From: Bacteroidota bacterium
GTDB lineage: Bacteria; Bacteroidota; Bacteroidia; B-17B0; Aurantibacillaceae
Length of the DNA stretch: 64,000 bases
Assembly (NCBI GenBank): GCA_018267825.1
Contig: JAFDXR010000007.1
Span: 52,056-116,055, forward strand
Direction: 5' to 3'
In this document: piece by piece, positions 17,740 to 27,715 of the stretch
Layout of the letters: each line of letters starts with the position of its first letter
Position numbering within the stretch: the first letter of the stretch is position 1
Position numbers and translations under genes: made by a program
Notes under the pieces: model-generated
Told to the model about the DNA's origin: nothing
Seen by the model: only the letters and a program-made list of their open reading frames with translations
The model's database searches: none

Positions 17740-20229
17740 TTAATTGCCACCCCCGGGAGGGTTTGTGAGGTTCACATCCTCGGCCTCTCTCTGTTTTTTG
17801 AATTCAAGTTTACCGAATTTCCAGGTAAAGTTTAAACCGAAAGATCTGTATGGCATCTGCCGTAAACTGGTTAAGGTGAAATTAGTACCGGTCGTTTCTG
17901 TTTTCTGCTTTACATACTTATTGAATGGATTGGCTGTTGTGAAGGCCAGGCTCATTTTTTTATGGTAGAACTGCTTGCGCAATGCAAAGTTATAAGTTGT
18001 AAATGCCGGCATTTTTCCCTGGACATTGATCCGTGGCGAGTTGAAATTGCCGAATACCTCTGCAATAAAGGTTTCTGTAATCTGGTAAGTTGCATTGAGG
18101 TTAATGCGGTAATTGAAACCACTGATATTGGCACCCGGCACAATGCTGTTATATATATAACGTTGGAAAAAGGAAAGGTTTGTACGGAGGCTGAATTTCT
18201 TTTTGATATTGGCTGAGGCAAAAATATTCAAACCGAAGTTGTCCTCGCGGCCAATGTTTTCGCGTGTACTCAGGGCCACATTTGTATAGGTGGAGTCACC
18301 GATCAGGTAAGTCGGGTAGTAGCGCGTGTAGCTTTGAATATCGGCTCTGTTGCCGCGGTAAAAAGCATTTACATTCAGGTTGATGCCCTTGTCAAAAAAC
18401 TTACTGTAGCCCAATTCAATGTTGTGTGTGGTTTCCGGTTTCAGTGCCGGGTTACCGGTGCTGATATTTTTTGGATCGGAGGCATTCAGAAACGGATTCA
18501 GGTCGCGGTAATCGGGGCGTTGTATCCTGTAAGAGTAGCTTAACTTCAGGGTGTGGTTGTGTTTGAATGTGTGCGACATAATACCCGATGGCACTATGGT
18601 GTTATACGGATTGATATTGACCTTACCGGTATTCGAAAAATTAGCCATGCTCTCTGTGTATTCATCACGGATTCCGGCTTTTACATCCAGTACTTTCAGT
18701 TTAAAAGTTCCGGAAAGGTAGGCTGCATAAATATTCCGGCCGTACGATACACGGTTCGATTGCGCTGTGTTGTAGTCATAATCGCCGGTACCGCTATTCA
18801 GAAGGTATACATCCGAGTGGCTGCTGATCTGGTAGAGTGTTGTTTTGGCGCCGGTTTCAATCAGCACTTTTTCATTCAGGGGATGCGTATAATTCAAAGA
18901 GAAATTATGCTGCTGATCTGTACCCGGGTTTTTACCGTATGAGCCGCTGAAAATATAATCGGAGTTGCCGCTGCTCTGGGTTTGCTTATAGTATGAGTAA
19001 TTGTCGGATGCAGAGGCTGTATACATCAGATCCAATTCCTGTTCTTCTTTTTTGAACTTGTGCTTATAATTCAGGTTCCAGTCGTAAGCCTGTGTATTGA
19101 AATTGTTATTTGCATTTACACGGTTCACAATATCGGATAATACATTGCCGCTTTCGTCTTTCAGAAGCGATTGGCGATCTGTAATGCCTGTACTTTTGTT
19201 CCCGAAATTGTTGTAGCTGAAGCCACCATTGAGATTATCTTTTTCAGTCATGGAGTAATCGAAGCTTAAGCCGGCCTGGTAGCCCATCCGGATAAAGTCG
19301 CTGCTTCCGTCCTGGATCAGTGAGCTTTTTGTATTGCTGCCGGAGTCGTAAGATTCGCGATCCATGGTGCTCAATGTTTTTGAGGAGATCTGCGCATTTC
19401 CGCTCAGATAGGCATTAGCACCAAATTTGCCTTTCCTGGCCCCCAGGTTTACAGATCCATTCTGCAAACGTGATCCGCCTGTTAAGGAGATGTTCCCGTT
19501 CATGCCCTGAACCGTACTTTTCCGAAGAATGATATTGATAATACCACCCGTTCCTTCAGCATCGTATTTGGCACCTGGGCTTGTAATCACCTCAATGCTC
19601 TGGATCTGGCTCGATGGAATGGTTTGTAAAACATCAGCAATATTATTTCCGAATACACTGGATGGTTTACCATTAATCAGGAAGCGGATGTTGGAATTGC
19701 CCTGTAACTCAATACTTCCATCGGCATTGACCGCCACCATCGGAATTTTTTTGAGCAGATCGGTAGCAACGCCCCCCTGCGATGTGACGTCCTTGTCGGC
19801 ATTATACACAATCTTGTCAATTTTATTCTCAATGCTGCTGCGCTCTGTGCTTACAGTTACTTCTTTCATCAGAATTTGCCGGTTGGCCAGCTGAACAGCC
19901 CCGAGGTTTATTTCCGGTTTGGAAGCACTGATCACAATTCCCGTTTTGGTACTTGTTTGGTATCCTATAAAATAAAACAGCACTTTGTAAGTACCCTCCG
20001 GGATGTTTGAAATTCTGAAGGTTCCGCTATTGTCGGTTGTTGCCCCATCTATCACTTTATTGTCGTCCTGTCTGATAATGCTGATGGTGGCGTATTCCAG
20101 CGCCTGCCCCGATAATGAATCAACAACACGGCCGCTCAGTTTACCGATGCCCTTGTTTTCCTTGGGTTGCGAAAATACAGGCGCGAACACCATGGAGAGA
20201 AGAAAAGCGAAAAATAGTTTCTTGATCAT
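17740..20229 (-). CDS. TonB-dependent outer-membrane barrel protein
   Basis: 829 aa. Signal peptide (1-20), carboxypeptidase-regulatory-like beta sandwich (GKLSGRVVDSLSGQALEYATI, about 28-115), plug domain (VATDLLKKIPMV, IEVITSPGAKYDAEGTGGIINI, about 130-235), then a long beta-barrel of the OMP_b-brl_3 type ending in RSFGLNFTWKFGKLEF plus an extra tail. Typical of receptors without a SusD partner, often for peptides or siderophores. No SusD gene or sigma/anti-sigma pair is adjacent, so the substrate is open. Confidence 0.92.
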   Translation of the reverse strand: MIKKLFFAFLLSMVFAPVFSQPKENKGIGKLSGRVVDSLSGQALEYATISIIRQDDNKVIDGATTDNSGTFRISNIPEGTYKVLFYFIGYQTSTKTGIVISASKPEINLGAVQLANRQILMKEVTVSTERSSIENKIDKIVYNADKDVTSQGGVATDLLKKIPMVAVNADGSIELQGNSNIRFLINGKPSSVFGNNIADVLQTIPSSQIQSIEVITSPGAKYDAEGTGGIINIILRKSTVQGMNGNISLTGGSRLQNGSVNLGARKGKFGANAYLSGNAQISSKTLSTMDRESYDSGSNTKSSLIQDGSSDFIRMGYQAGLSFDYSMTEKDNLNGGFSYNNFGNKSTGITDRQSLLKDESGNVLSDIVNRVNANNNFNTQAYDWNLNYKHKFKKEEQELDLMYTASASDNYSYYKQTQSSGNSDYIFSGSYGKNPGTDQQHNFSLNYTHPLNEKVLIETGAKTTLYQISSHSDVYLLNSGTGDYDYNTAQSNRVSYGRNIYAAYLSGTFKLKVLDVKAGIRDEYTESMANFSNTGKVNINPYNTIVPSGIMSHTFKHNHTLKLSYSYRIQRPDYRDLNPFLNASDPKNISTGNPALKPETTHNIELGYSKFFDKGINLNVNAFYRGNRADIQSYTRYYPTYLIGDSTYTNVALSTRENIGREDNFGLNIFASANIKKKFSLRTNLSFFQRYIYNSIVPGANISGFNYRINLNATYQITETFIAEVFGNFNSPRINVQGKMPAFTTYNFALRKQFYHKKMSLAFTTANPFNKYVKQKTETTGTNFTLTSLRQMPYRSFGLNFTWKFGKLEFKKQREAEDVNLTNPPGGGN

Positions 20230-20303
20230 GATCTGTTCTTATAGCCGCAGCCATTGGGGCATGGGTATTAAAAAATGCGACTGTAATAATACTATTTATT
20301 TGG

Positions 20304-21050
20304 TTAAGCCAGTTGTTTTTTACGATTCCTGTTATTTTCAATCACAATGAACACAATGAGGGTAATGGCCAGTACGGCTGAGGAGCCTATGGTGCCGAGA
20401 TTCATGCCTCCTTTTTCGAATGGCTTGGTAAGAAAATCGCCCATGGTGGCACCAAATGGACGCGTGAGCACAAAGGCCAGCCAGAAAAGAACAATACGAG
20501 GTATTCTGGTGAAAAAGTAACACAGGGCGATAAGGGCCAGGATACTTCCGATGAGAATAGCTCCACCCGCAAACCCAAGTCCCGAATCATCGGCCAGGTA
20601 ATCGCCCAGGGCTGTTCCGAGTGTATTCGAAAACAGAATGGAGATCCAGTAGAAAAGCTCCGCCCGGCGCGAATGAATAGAGGTTACAGACAGGGAACGT
20701 TCGCTGATATACCAGATAATAAACGTAAGCAGTAGGATGGAAACAAGGATAAGGGAACCTGTGGCATACCCCAGGCCAAGTGTACGATCCATAAAATCCG
20801 ACATGGTGGTACCGGCAGTACTGGTGGTCAGGATCACGGTCCAGTAAAGCCAGGGTTTATACGCGGAAACCAGCATCTGGCTTACAAGACTCACCAGGAA
20901 AAAACTGAGAAGAATAATTGAACTCAGGGCATACCCGACATGCATGGTCATGGACACCAAATCACCACCGGTTTCGCCAAGTGTGGTGGCACATATTTTC
21001 ATAACCCAGAAGTAAAATGTGATCTGGGGGAGTTTACTGGTAGTCTGCAT
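20304..21050 (-). CDS. COG4705-like membrane protein with four internal repeats
   Basis: 248 aa, about eight membrane helices. Four internal repeats carry a G-T-x-x-G/S-D signature: TTLGETGGDLVS, TAGTTMSDFM, TLGTALGDYL, FGATMGDFL, each followed by GxGxATGSL-like turns. This is the pattern of the COG4705 membrane family. A transport role (possibly metal ions, given the repeated Asp/Glu in helices) is inferred only. Confidence 0.75.
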   Translation of the reverse strand: MQTTSKLPQITFYFWVMKICATTLGETGGDLVSMTMHVGYALSSIILLSFFLVSLVSQMLVSAYKPWLYWTVILTTSTAGTTMSDFMDRTLGLGYATGSLILVSILLLTFIIWYISERSLSVTSIHSRRAELFYWISILFSNTLGTALGDYLADDSGLGFAGGAILIGSILALIALCYFFTRIPRIVLFWLAFVLTRPFGATMGDFLTKPFEKGGMNLGTIGSSAVLAITLIVFIVIENNRNRKKQLA

Positions 21051-21273
21051 AAAATAACCGTTTAATTAACAGTTGAAGTTACCGGAACATTCTATGCGAA
21101 ATTTGAAGTTTTGGGAGAATTTACATGGATTATCCTTTTATCCGATGCATCCGCATGCTCTTCTTACAATAACGTATGCATTCTGAAAAAGAATTCCGGG
21201 ATCAGTTCGCGGCAACAGGAAATACTGCGCCAGACGGGGCACTAACGAAAAGAAAATAATGGGGGCAATAACT

Positions 21274-22128
21274 CTAGAACAATTTTACCGAGCTGTCTTT
21301 TAAAAAGTGAAAAGCCATCAGTGGAATCCTGCTGTGATAAGACATCTGGCGGGTAACACTGTTGCCGAATACCCGGCCGAAGAAGCCGCGTTGATGTGTC
21401 GATAAAATAAGTATATCTGCTGCATCCTGGTTCACATAATCTTCCAATACATTCTCCATAGTGATACCATTCATCACCTGAAAAGAAATATTGTTGCAGT
21501 CAATTTTTTCGGTAACCAGGTCCATGAATTTTTTCATGTCAGCTTTGTCCTTTGCAGGATCATCCGAGTTTTCCGTAATATGAAGCACATTCAGTTGAGC
21601 ATGGAATGGTTTGGCCATATCGGCCAGTTTTTTAATGATATCGATATCGCCGGTTTCGTATGCCGCTGCATAAGTAAGGGTCTTTGGTTTTTTGTATGTT
21701 GTTCCTTCGGGAATGGCAAGTACAGGGCATGTGGCTCTTTGAATAACGTGGCTGGTGTTGCTTCCGAAAATAACATTAGCCATACTACTGGCACCCTTTG
21801 TACCCATAACTACCAATTCGATATGGTGTTCCCGGATGGCATTCAGAATGGCTTCTACGGCAATATCGTCGACACAAAGCACCTGGTGGGCAACATGCGC
21901 TTTTGTAAGTGCATGCGCCATTGTCTTTAATTTTTCTTCGCTTTCTTTTTGAATGAGTTTCTTTTCGGCAGCAATTTCTTCATAAGGAACGTAGCCTGAG
22001 GCATAAGTTACCTGAAATGCATGCATCAGAATGACTTTTGCCTGCCATGCAGCAGCCAGTTCCGTGGCATATCTCACAGCATATTCTGCATTTTCAGAAA
22101 AATCGGTGGGCACAAGGATATTTTTCAT
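21274..22128 (-). CDS. Universal stress protein, two Usp domains
   Basis: 284 aa. Two tandem UspA-like domains. The first (1-145) has MKNILVPTDFSENAEYAVRYA and the nucleotide-loop form VMGTKGASSMANVIFGSNTSHVIQRATCPVLAIP, suggesting ATP binding. The second (150-284) is more degenerate but ends ILSTHQRGFFGRVFGNSVTRQMSYHSRIPLMAF. It likely supports survival in stress or low oxygen. The gene is divergent from polX. Confidence 0.92.
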   Translation of the reverse strand: MKNILVPTDFSENAEYAVRYATELAAAWQAKVILMHAFQVTYASGYVPYEEIAAEKKLIQKESEEKLKTMAHALTKAHVAHQVLCVDDIAVEAILNAIREHHIELVVMGTKGASSMANVIFGSNTSHVIQRATCPVLAIPEGTTYKKPKTLTYAAAYETGDIDIIKKLADMAKPFHAQLNVLHITENSDDPAKDKADMKKFMDLVTEKIDCNNISFQVMNGITMENVLEDYVNQDAADILILSTHQRGFFGRVFGNSVTRQMSYHSRIPLMAFHFLKDSSVKLF

Positions 22129-22289
22129 GGGTATAGTGGTTATTGGTTATACGTTGATTTTTCAAAGTTAGTTTGCTTTATCGGGTTGTTTCCTGAATAT
22201 CCTCACGAGTATTCCTGATTTTTATCAGTTGCCTGTAAACCGGAATCCCGTTCATTTGTTTATGTAGATACTTCGTTTCACCTAGAACC

Positions 22290-24038
22290 ATGAGCCATTC
22301 CGGGAATAAACAACTGAGCCGATACCTGTCTGATTTGTCAGCGGTTTATACGTATTTAGGCGGTACGGAACGGTTCCGGGCGGCCGCCTACCGGAAAGCT
22401 GCAAAAGTGGTGGAAGCTCTTCCGGACGATATCGCTATATATTGTAAAAAAGGAACGCTTCGCCGGTTGCCGGGCATTGGCGAAAGCATCGCTCAGAAAA
22501 TAGAAGAATTCAATAAGTCGGGGAAGATCGGTAAACTGGAGGCACTGAAGAAACAGGTGCCCTATGAACTCCTGGATTTACTGTCTGTTTCCGGCTTCGG
22601 GCCGGAATCGTTGCGGCGACTGCACGAAGAGTTAGGTATTTCCACGCATGTTCATCTGGAACAAGCCATAAAACAGGGGAAAATTTCACAGCTGCCAGGT
22701 TTCGGAAAACAAAAGATCGAAAATATGCTGCGTGGGTTGAAACTGTTCAAGGATACCGCAAACCGAATGCTTTTACCGGATGCCATGGCCCTGGCAGATC
22801 AGGTAATCGCAAGCTTAACGAAAATACCAGGCGTACTGCAGGCTGCTGTAGCCGGTAGCATCAGACGCCGCAAGGAAACAATCGGGGATATTGATGTGAT
22901 CGTTTCCTGCCATTCAAAAGACCGTGCGAAAATTGCAGCACAATTTGTAAAAGAACCTTTTGTGGAGCGGGTTATCGTAAAAGGAATAACCAAAGTCAGT
23001 GTCATTCACCGGCCGAGCAATCGACAGATCGATCTGAGGATCATGCGGGAAAATGAATGGGGCTCCGGTCTGCATTATTTTACAGGGTCCAGGGAGCATA
23101 ATATACACCTGAGAAGCCTCGCTTCAAGCCGTGGTTACAGGATTTCAGAATACGGGATATTTAACCGTCGCAGCGGGAAATGGCTCGGAGGTAAAACGGA
23201 AGACGATATTTACAGGATATTGGGCATGTCGCTGATGCCTCCCGAAATGCGGGAAGATCATGGCGAAATAGAATTGAGTATAAAACATGAGATTCCCGAA
23301 CTTGTAGATATGAAAGATCTGCGTGGGGATATGCATATGCACAGCACCTGGAGCGATGGGATGAATACACCTGAGCAAATGACATCGTATATACAAAAGC
23401 ATTTCCGATACGATTATACTGTACTGAGCGACCATTCGCCGGCGTCGGTTATTACGCACGGAATGAATGCAAAGCAGGTGTTGAAACAGATTGAAAAAGT
23501 AAGAGCCATTAATAGAAATGCCGGTAATCAATTTTTGAAAACCGGGATTGAGGTGGATATACTCATGAACGGTGAACTGGATATGCCGGATGAGATCCTG
23601 GCGCAGCTGGACTGGGTGACGGCATCGATACATCGGGGTTTTACAAAAGATAATACAGAGCGTCTGCTAAAAGCCTGCGAAAACAGATATGTATGTTGTA
23701 TCGGGCATCCTACGGGGCGCCTGATAGGTTCGCGGGCGGCATACCCTTTGAATATGGATGAATTGATCCGGAAAGCTGCATTAACAGGAACAGCCCTGGA
23801 GATCAACGCACAACCGCGGCGACTGGATCTCAAAGATGAGCACATCCGGTCGGCAGTGCAGGCGGGTGTAAAACTGGTGATCACTACAGATGCGCATACG
23901 TATGCCGACCTCCATAATATGGAATTCGGTATATACATGGCGCGCCGTGGCTGGTGCACAAAAAATGACATACTCAATACACAATCTTGGAAAGAGATTG
24001 AACACTTCCGTGATAAAAAAAGGAATGGAAATAAGTAG
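22290..24038 (+). CDS. polX: DNA polymerase X family with PHP domain
   Basis: 582 aa, normal length. N-terminal helix-hairpin-helix repeats (LPGIGESIAQKIEEF, VSGFGPESLRRL, LPGFGKQKIENML), nucleotidyltransferase core with AGSIRRRKETIGDIDVIVS (two catalytic Asp) and RQIDLRIM (third Asp), then a C-terminal PHP phosphoesterase with DMHMHSTWSDG and GHPTGR. Bacterial PolX fills gaps and has Mn-dependent 3'-5' exonuclease and AP endonuclease activity in base-excision repair. Confidence 0.95.
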   Translation: MSHSGNKQLSRYLSDLSAVYTYLGGTERFRAAAYRKAAKVVEALPDDIAIYCKKGTLRRLPGIGESIAQKIEEFNKSGKIGKLEALKKQVPYELLDLLSVSGFGPESLRRLHEELGISTHVHLEQAIKQGKISQLPGFGKQKIENMLRGLKLFKDTANRMLLPDAMALADQVIASLTKIPGVLQAAVAGSIRRRKETIGDIDVIVSCHSKDRAKIAAQFVKEPFVERVIVKGITKVSVIHRPSNRQIDLRIMRENEWGSGLHYFTGSREHNIHLRSLASSRGYRISEYGIFNRRSGKWLGGKTEDDIYRILGMSLMPPEMREDHGEIELSIKHEIPELVDMKDLRGDMHMHSTWSDGMNTPEQMTSYIQKHFRYDYTVLSDHSPASVITHGMNAKQVLKQIEKVRAINRNAGNQFLKTGIEVDILMNGELDMPDEILAQLDWVTASIHRGFTKDNTERLLKACENRYVCCIGHPTGRLIGSRAAYPLNMDELIRKAALTGTALEINAQPRRLDLKDEHIRSAVQAGVKLVITTDAHTYADLHNMEFGIYMARRGWCTKNDILNTQSWKEIEHFRDKKRNGNK

Positions 24039-24046
24039 AAACCCGG

Positions 24047-24394
24047 TTATTTTTTTTGGCGTTTTTTGCTGGCCTTCGCACTGGCATTAAAATCGAGGCA
24101 GAGTTTTATCCAGTTGTTAAACTCTTTTTGGTTCCGCATCCCTTCGGGGCCTACAAATACGTAGCCTTTCATACGTTTGCCAGTAAAGTCCATAGGCCTG
24201 CAACCGGTTTTTTCGAAGAGGCTTTCGGAGAGCCCGGGATCAATACGGCACATCATTTCGTCTTTCACAACGCCCACGCACATTTTACCGTTTACCATGT
24301 AACATACACCACCAAACATGTGTTTCTCTTCAACATCTTCCAGGTGAGCAAGCGCTTCGCGGATACGGTCAGATAAGGATTCATTAAAAGCCAT
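24047..24394 (-). CDS. TfoX/Sxy family N-terminal domain protein
   Basis: 115 aa from the ATG at 24394; the earlier start at 24433 would add an unconserved leader. TfoX N-domain signature: KHMFGGVCYMVNGKMCVGVV, MCRIDP, TGKRMKGYVFVGPEG. The lysine-rich tail KASKKRQKK is common in Bacteroidota homologues. Stand-alone TfoX-N proteins are not proven competence regulators. It is convergent with polX. Confidence 0.88.
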   Translation of the reverse strand: MAFNESLSDRIREALAHLEDVEEKHMFGGVCYMVNGKMCVGVVKDEMMCRIDPGLSESLFEKTGCRPMDFTGKRMKGYVFVGPEGMRNQKEFNNWIKLCLDFNASAKASKKRQKK

Positions 24395-24413
24395 ACCTAA
24401 AGATACTGTTTTT

Positions 24414-24830
24414 TCAGACCTCCTGATCAGCAAGCCTGATCATGCAGCGCATATCCTGCTGATTGGTGTACCATTCGACGCAATAGCCCTGTGGGTCTAT
24501 TCCCGGTTGGGAAGTAAGCCTGGCAAAGGTCGTTCCGATCTCCTCCATGTGTTGCGGATAGTCTTTCAGATCCAGGCAGATGTAATTTCCCCGCGCAATA
24601 ATACCTTGTTCCAGTTTGAAATCTGTAATGGTTTCATTTGGTAAAATTTCTGCCGCTGCTTTGTAAATAATGGTACCCTGTTCTGGCCTGGAGATACCGA
24701 AGTAGCGCCTCTTTTCAGTAAAAGGAATAATGCTGTGCAGTTTCTGGTGAGCGGCTTCAATGCCTTGCGGAAAAGATGTTGCGGTAACGAAACAGATCGT
24801 GATGTTGTCTTTAATAGGATAGGTTTCCAT
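24414..24830 (-). CDS. GyrI-like / AraC effector-binding-domain protein
   Basis: 138 aa from METYPIKDN at 24830. The fold is suggested by ATSFPQGIEAAHQKLHSIIP, RRYFGISRP, AGIIARGNYICLDL-type strands and the C-terminal CVEWYTN. This looks like a stand-alone SOUL/GyrI-like ligand-binding domain. Function unknown; such proteins bind hydrophobic small molecules. It lies 19 bp from the TfoX-like gene on the same strand. Confidence 0.75.
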   Translation of the reverse strand: METYPIKDNITICFVTATSFPQGIEAAHQKLHSIIPFTEKRRYFGISRPEQGTIIYKAAAEILPNETITDFKLEQGIIARGNYICLDLKDYPQHMEEIGTTFARLTSQPGIDPQGYCVEWYTNQQDMRCMIRLADQEV

Positions 24831-24955
24831 GGTAAAGGTTTTGATGACAAATGAACAAAAAGCTTTGATATGGCTGTCGGATTTCAGGGAGATTATGGAA
24901 AGCAATTGAGTTCAAAATCAAAATTCTATCCTGGAAAACAGGTGTATAAATTGGA

Positions 24956-25705
24956 TTATTTTGTTTTTTTTGACACTGGGCCCATCTCAAATGATCGCAA
25001 TAATAACCAGCGCCGGGCCTGATCTTCATAACCCTTTTTTCCAAGCATGGGTGTTGTGTAATGCCAGAACGGTAAGCGGTACACGGCAATAGCTGCCGGG
25101 CTCGCAATATTGTAGGTGCCGTTCAGGAAACCCTTTTTTTCATATACCAGTAATTGGTGTTGTACATGCGGATTGGAAAACATGATATGGATGTCGAAAT
25201 ACCCGTTTCTGACATTTGGGTTTTCGGGATGATGATCGTTGTGTGGACTGACATAGTCGCCATGTTGGTAGCAGATGATCTGGTTGTTTTCAGCCGAACC
25301 AAAAGGAGTGTTGGCTACTTTTTCTCCGAATATTTTCAGAGACTCTGAATTCAGCATGTCCATAAGACCGCAGCTTTTGGCCAGTTCATACGATTTCGAT
25401 TTTGAGCTACCGATTTCAAGGGTTTTCATCCGCAGATTTTTCGAAAGACGTTCCGAATAGTTTTTGCGCATCCCTGTAAGCTCCCGGGTATCGATTTTAC
25501 TCGAAATGGGTTTCATGCTTTTATAAAATGTTTTCTGCAGAATGTTCACACAATCCATGGCTTTGCCGGTATCTATAACGTGGCTCAATACATCGATCGG
25601 CGTCCGTTTTCTGTCGTTTTTATCTTCGGGCGCATAACCGTTTTTTAAAATGGCTTTGCCTTGATTATTCAAAAGATCTTCGAACTCGGTTGGAAAACGA
25701 TTCAT
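24956..25705 (-). CDS. Putative 2-oxoglutarate/Fe(II)-dependent oxygenase-like protein
   Basis: 249 aa from the ATG at 25705. The second half carries an HxD pair in YVSPHNDHHPE, a distal His in RLPFWHYTTP about 70 residues later, and Arg in QARRWLLLRSF, the His-Asp-His-Arg order of the double-stranded beta-helix oxygenases. The N-terminal half is helical and unrecognised. The substrate is unknown, and the assignment rests on motif spacing only. A TAGGTA/TACCTA motif shared with other loci lies 55 bp upstream. Confidence 0.55.
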   Translation of the reverse strand: MNRFPTEFEDLLNNQGKAILKNGYAPEDKNDRKRTPIDVLSHVIDTGKAMDCVNILQKTFYKSMKPISSKIDTRELTGMRKNYSERLSKNLRMKTLEIGSSKSKSYELAKSCGLMDMLNSESLKIFGEKVANTPFGSAENNQIICYQHGDYVSPHNDHHPENPNVRNGYFDIHIMFSNPHVQHQLLVYEKKGFLNGTYNIASPAAIAVYRLPFWHYTTPMLGKKGYEDQARRWLLLRSFEMGPVSKKTK

Positions 25706-25757
25706 ATAAATGCTGATTTGATTTATATAAAATAACAGCATTTTGGTGAGATGATCG

Positions 25758-25798
25758 TAGGTATAAATACCTATTTTGATAGACTGTATAAATACCTA
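25758..25798. promoter_or_regulatory. TAGGTA-N4-TACCTA motif
   Basis: TAGGTA (25758-25763) and TACCTA (25768-25773) form an inverted repeat, followed by TTTTGA and by a second TATAAATACCTAG at 25786-25798. The string GTATAAATACCTATTTTGA recurs exactly at 39151-39169, and related forms occur at 48135-48150 and 55842-55860, each before an unrelated minus-strand gene. This suggests a common regulator. Confidence 0.4.
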
Positions 25799-26503
25799 GT
25801 AATCGTTTGATTCGGTTACGGTTGCGGTCCGCGATTCATAGGGAATGGCATAGCCGAGGCTCAGCTGCAGCAAGGCCCCGGTAAATCGGGAGTAGGGAAT
25901 ATCGGGCATGTTTTTGCTTTTATGTTTCCAGCCTGTTTTTGAAATGTCAAACAGGTATTCAGCTTTCAGGGAAATGCATAAGGGGCCCAGTATGGCTTTT
26001 GGTTCAATTAAAATCAAAGGCGCCAGGTATGGGTTTGTATAATAACTTTTTGCATGGCTCAACTGATCCTCCCGCATAAGCTTGAGACGCCCCCCTTTAA
26101 AGCCGATACACACCAGTAAATCCAGTTTTTTGGATTTATAAAGAAGATCCTTTCCGAAGTCAAAACCTGCATTAAAACCACTCAGTGAAAAACGCAGGCT
26201 GTCGGACTGTATATTGGTGGGAATGAAGTACTGAAAGGACGTGTGGCACTCGTGAAATGCCGGAAAATTGGTTTGAATTTTTGATTTGACGCCGCCGCCG
26301 ATGGTATTTAATGCAGCCGGCAAAGTGGAAATACGTTTATCCCTGAAGTACCGGTTCATGGGACCCAGGTCTGGCATATACACACCCCCGTGAATGTCAA
26401 TACTGCCATATTCCGAATTCCAGCCCTGCCAGAATTTATTTGGATCCTGTGCCCTGCACAGGATAGTTATAAATATAAAGAGTAGAAAGAATCGGTTTTT
26501 CAT
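25796..26503 (-). CDS. Hypothetical secreted/outer-membrane protein
   Basis: 235 aa from MKNRFFLLFIFITILC at 26503, which gives a clean signal peptide ending near CRAQ. The mature sequence is beta-rich with aromatic residues (FQYFIPTNIQSDSLRF, LLVCIGFKGGRLKLM, ISLKAEYLFDI), compatible with a small outer-membrane beta-barrel. No family is recognised. Confidence 0.65.
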   Translation of the reverse strand: MKNRFFLLFIFITILCRAQDPNKFWQGWNSEYGSIDIHGGVYMPDLGPMNRYFRDKRISTLPAALNTIGGGVKSKIQTNFPAFHECHTSFQYFIPTNIQSDSLRFSLSGFNAGFDFGKDLLYKSKKLDLLVCIGFKGGRLKLMREDQLSHAKSYYTNPYLAPLILIEPKAILGPLCISLKAEYLFDISKTGWKHKSKNMPDIPYSRFTGALLQLSLGYAIPYESRTATVTESNDY

Positions 26504-26640
26504 AGTGCGCTTCAGCCAGATTTTCATTTGTCTGTGCAAGTTAAGAAAATCCATGTGATAATTCTGAGATCAACAATACCCTGTAATCAGTCTTCCGGCC
26601 TGAGCGGGATGTGATGAATGGTTGTTTTAGTACCCGGTAT

Positions 26641-27714
26641 TTAAACGGAATGTGTTTTGTAAAGTGTTTCCCTGATTTCAAACAGGATCTGTTCTGCCTG
26701 ATGCAGATCCGGCGAAAGGGGCAAAGTGCTTGTGGCATACAACGAATGAATTTCAGTTACTTTTTCATTTGCCAGGTCAACCAGTTCTTCATAGGAAAAC
26801 ACACCGGAACGTATTTTTAAAAGGTAATCGCGATCCTGGCGACGAACAAAGACCTTTCCCTCCCGGGCTATTTCCTCTGCCATATTCAGCAGGCGGAAGG
26901 TATGCATCATGTTTTTGGCATCATAGTTTTTACCATGTTCCAGGGTGTTTTCATAACGCACCTCATTTCTTGTGTTTACCCAGTTCCAGTATTCTTTATA
27001 GTCTTTGCAGTATTTAGAGTACCCGTCTTTATTGAAACTCATAAAGGCTTTGGGTTCCAGTCCCTTTTCTACAGAGCTTAAAGAAAGGTCATTGGCAGCA
27101 TCACCGGAAATGATCCCTCTCAGGTAAGTGTTGCTTAACTGGCTGTTGTGGAAAACAGCATACATGTCGCGCATGTGCGGAATATTTACCAGGCCGCATT
27201 CATGCTGTGAAAACCCCTGGTTGTTGAGCCAGTGTTTCAATGATACGGAGCCCTGTTGATGGATGACATGACAAAAATCGAGAATGGATTTCCGTTCTTT
27301 ACTGACAGGGTTTACAATTTTTTTATTGAGTCCTTTTGCTTTCTTTACCTGGGATTGAGCATAGCCTGCAAATGTTTGTTCGCAGAGTTTTGAAAGAAAT
27401 AATTCCGGTTTCAGTAAGTCCATAACCGGGTGTCGGAAACGGATACAATCGTCGGGGGTATTCAGTAATTCAAGGATATTCGGATTATTCTTTACAAGTA
27501 AATCAACAAAACGCCTGAGTTCGTAATACACTTCATCATTACTATCGTTGTTTACCTGTTCTGTATATTCAAGACCATAGAAGCTGCGTTTGGGCAAAAG
27601 AAACACACCCTTCAGGTCGGTATCCGATTGAGGGGTGTGTAATCCATAGGCGCGGCTTCCACTGACAGATTCAAGCAAAAGCATGCTGTGTTTTTTAAGA
27701 TCTGCAATGATCAT
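26641..27714 (-). CDS. Pol-beta-type nucleotidyltransferase (COG3541/YcgL-like), second copy
   Basis: 357 aa from the ATG at 27714, one base after the stop of the preceding nucleotidyltransferase. Catalytic signature VSGSRAYGLHTPQSDTDLKG: GS followed by DxD for metal binding. The long C-terminal part is helical and basic and could bind RNA. It is the last gene of the rsr-tRNA-like-rtcB run. Work on RNA-repair operons notes such nucleotidyltransferases near RtcB and Ro60. A role in rebuilding or tagging RNA 3' ends is inferred. Confidence 0.8.
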   Translation of the reverse strand: MIIADLKKHSMLLLESVSGSRAYGLHTPQSDTDLKGVFLLPKRSFYGLEYTEQVNNDSNDEVYYELRRFVDLLVKNNPNILELLNTPDDCIRFRHPVMDLLKPELFLSKLCEQTFAGYAQSQVKKAKGLNKKIVNPVSKERKSILDFCHVIHQQGSVSLKHWLNNQGFSQHECGLVNIPHMRDMYAVFHNSQLSNTYLRGIISGDAANDLSLSSVEKGLEPKAFMSFNKDGYSKYCKDYKEYWNWVNTRNEVRYENTLEHGKNYDAKNMMHTFRLLNMAEEIAREGKVFVRRQDRDYLLKIRSGVFSYEELVDLANEKVTEIHSLYATSTLPLSPDLHQAEQILFEIRETLYKTHSV

Positions 27715-27715
27715 A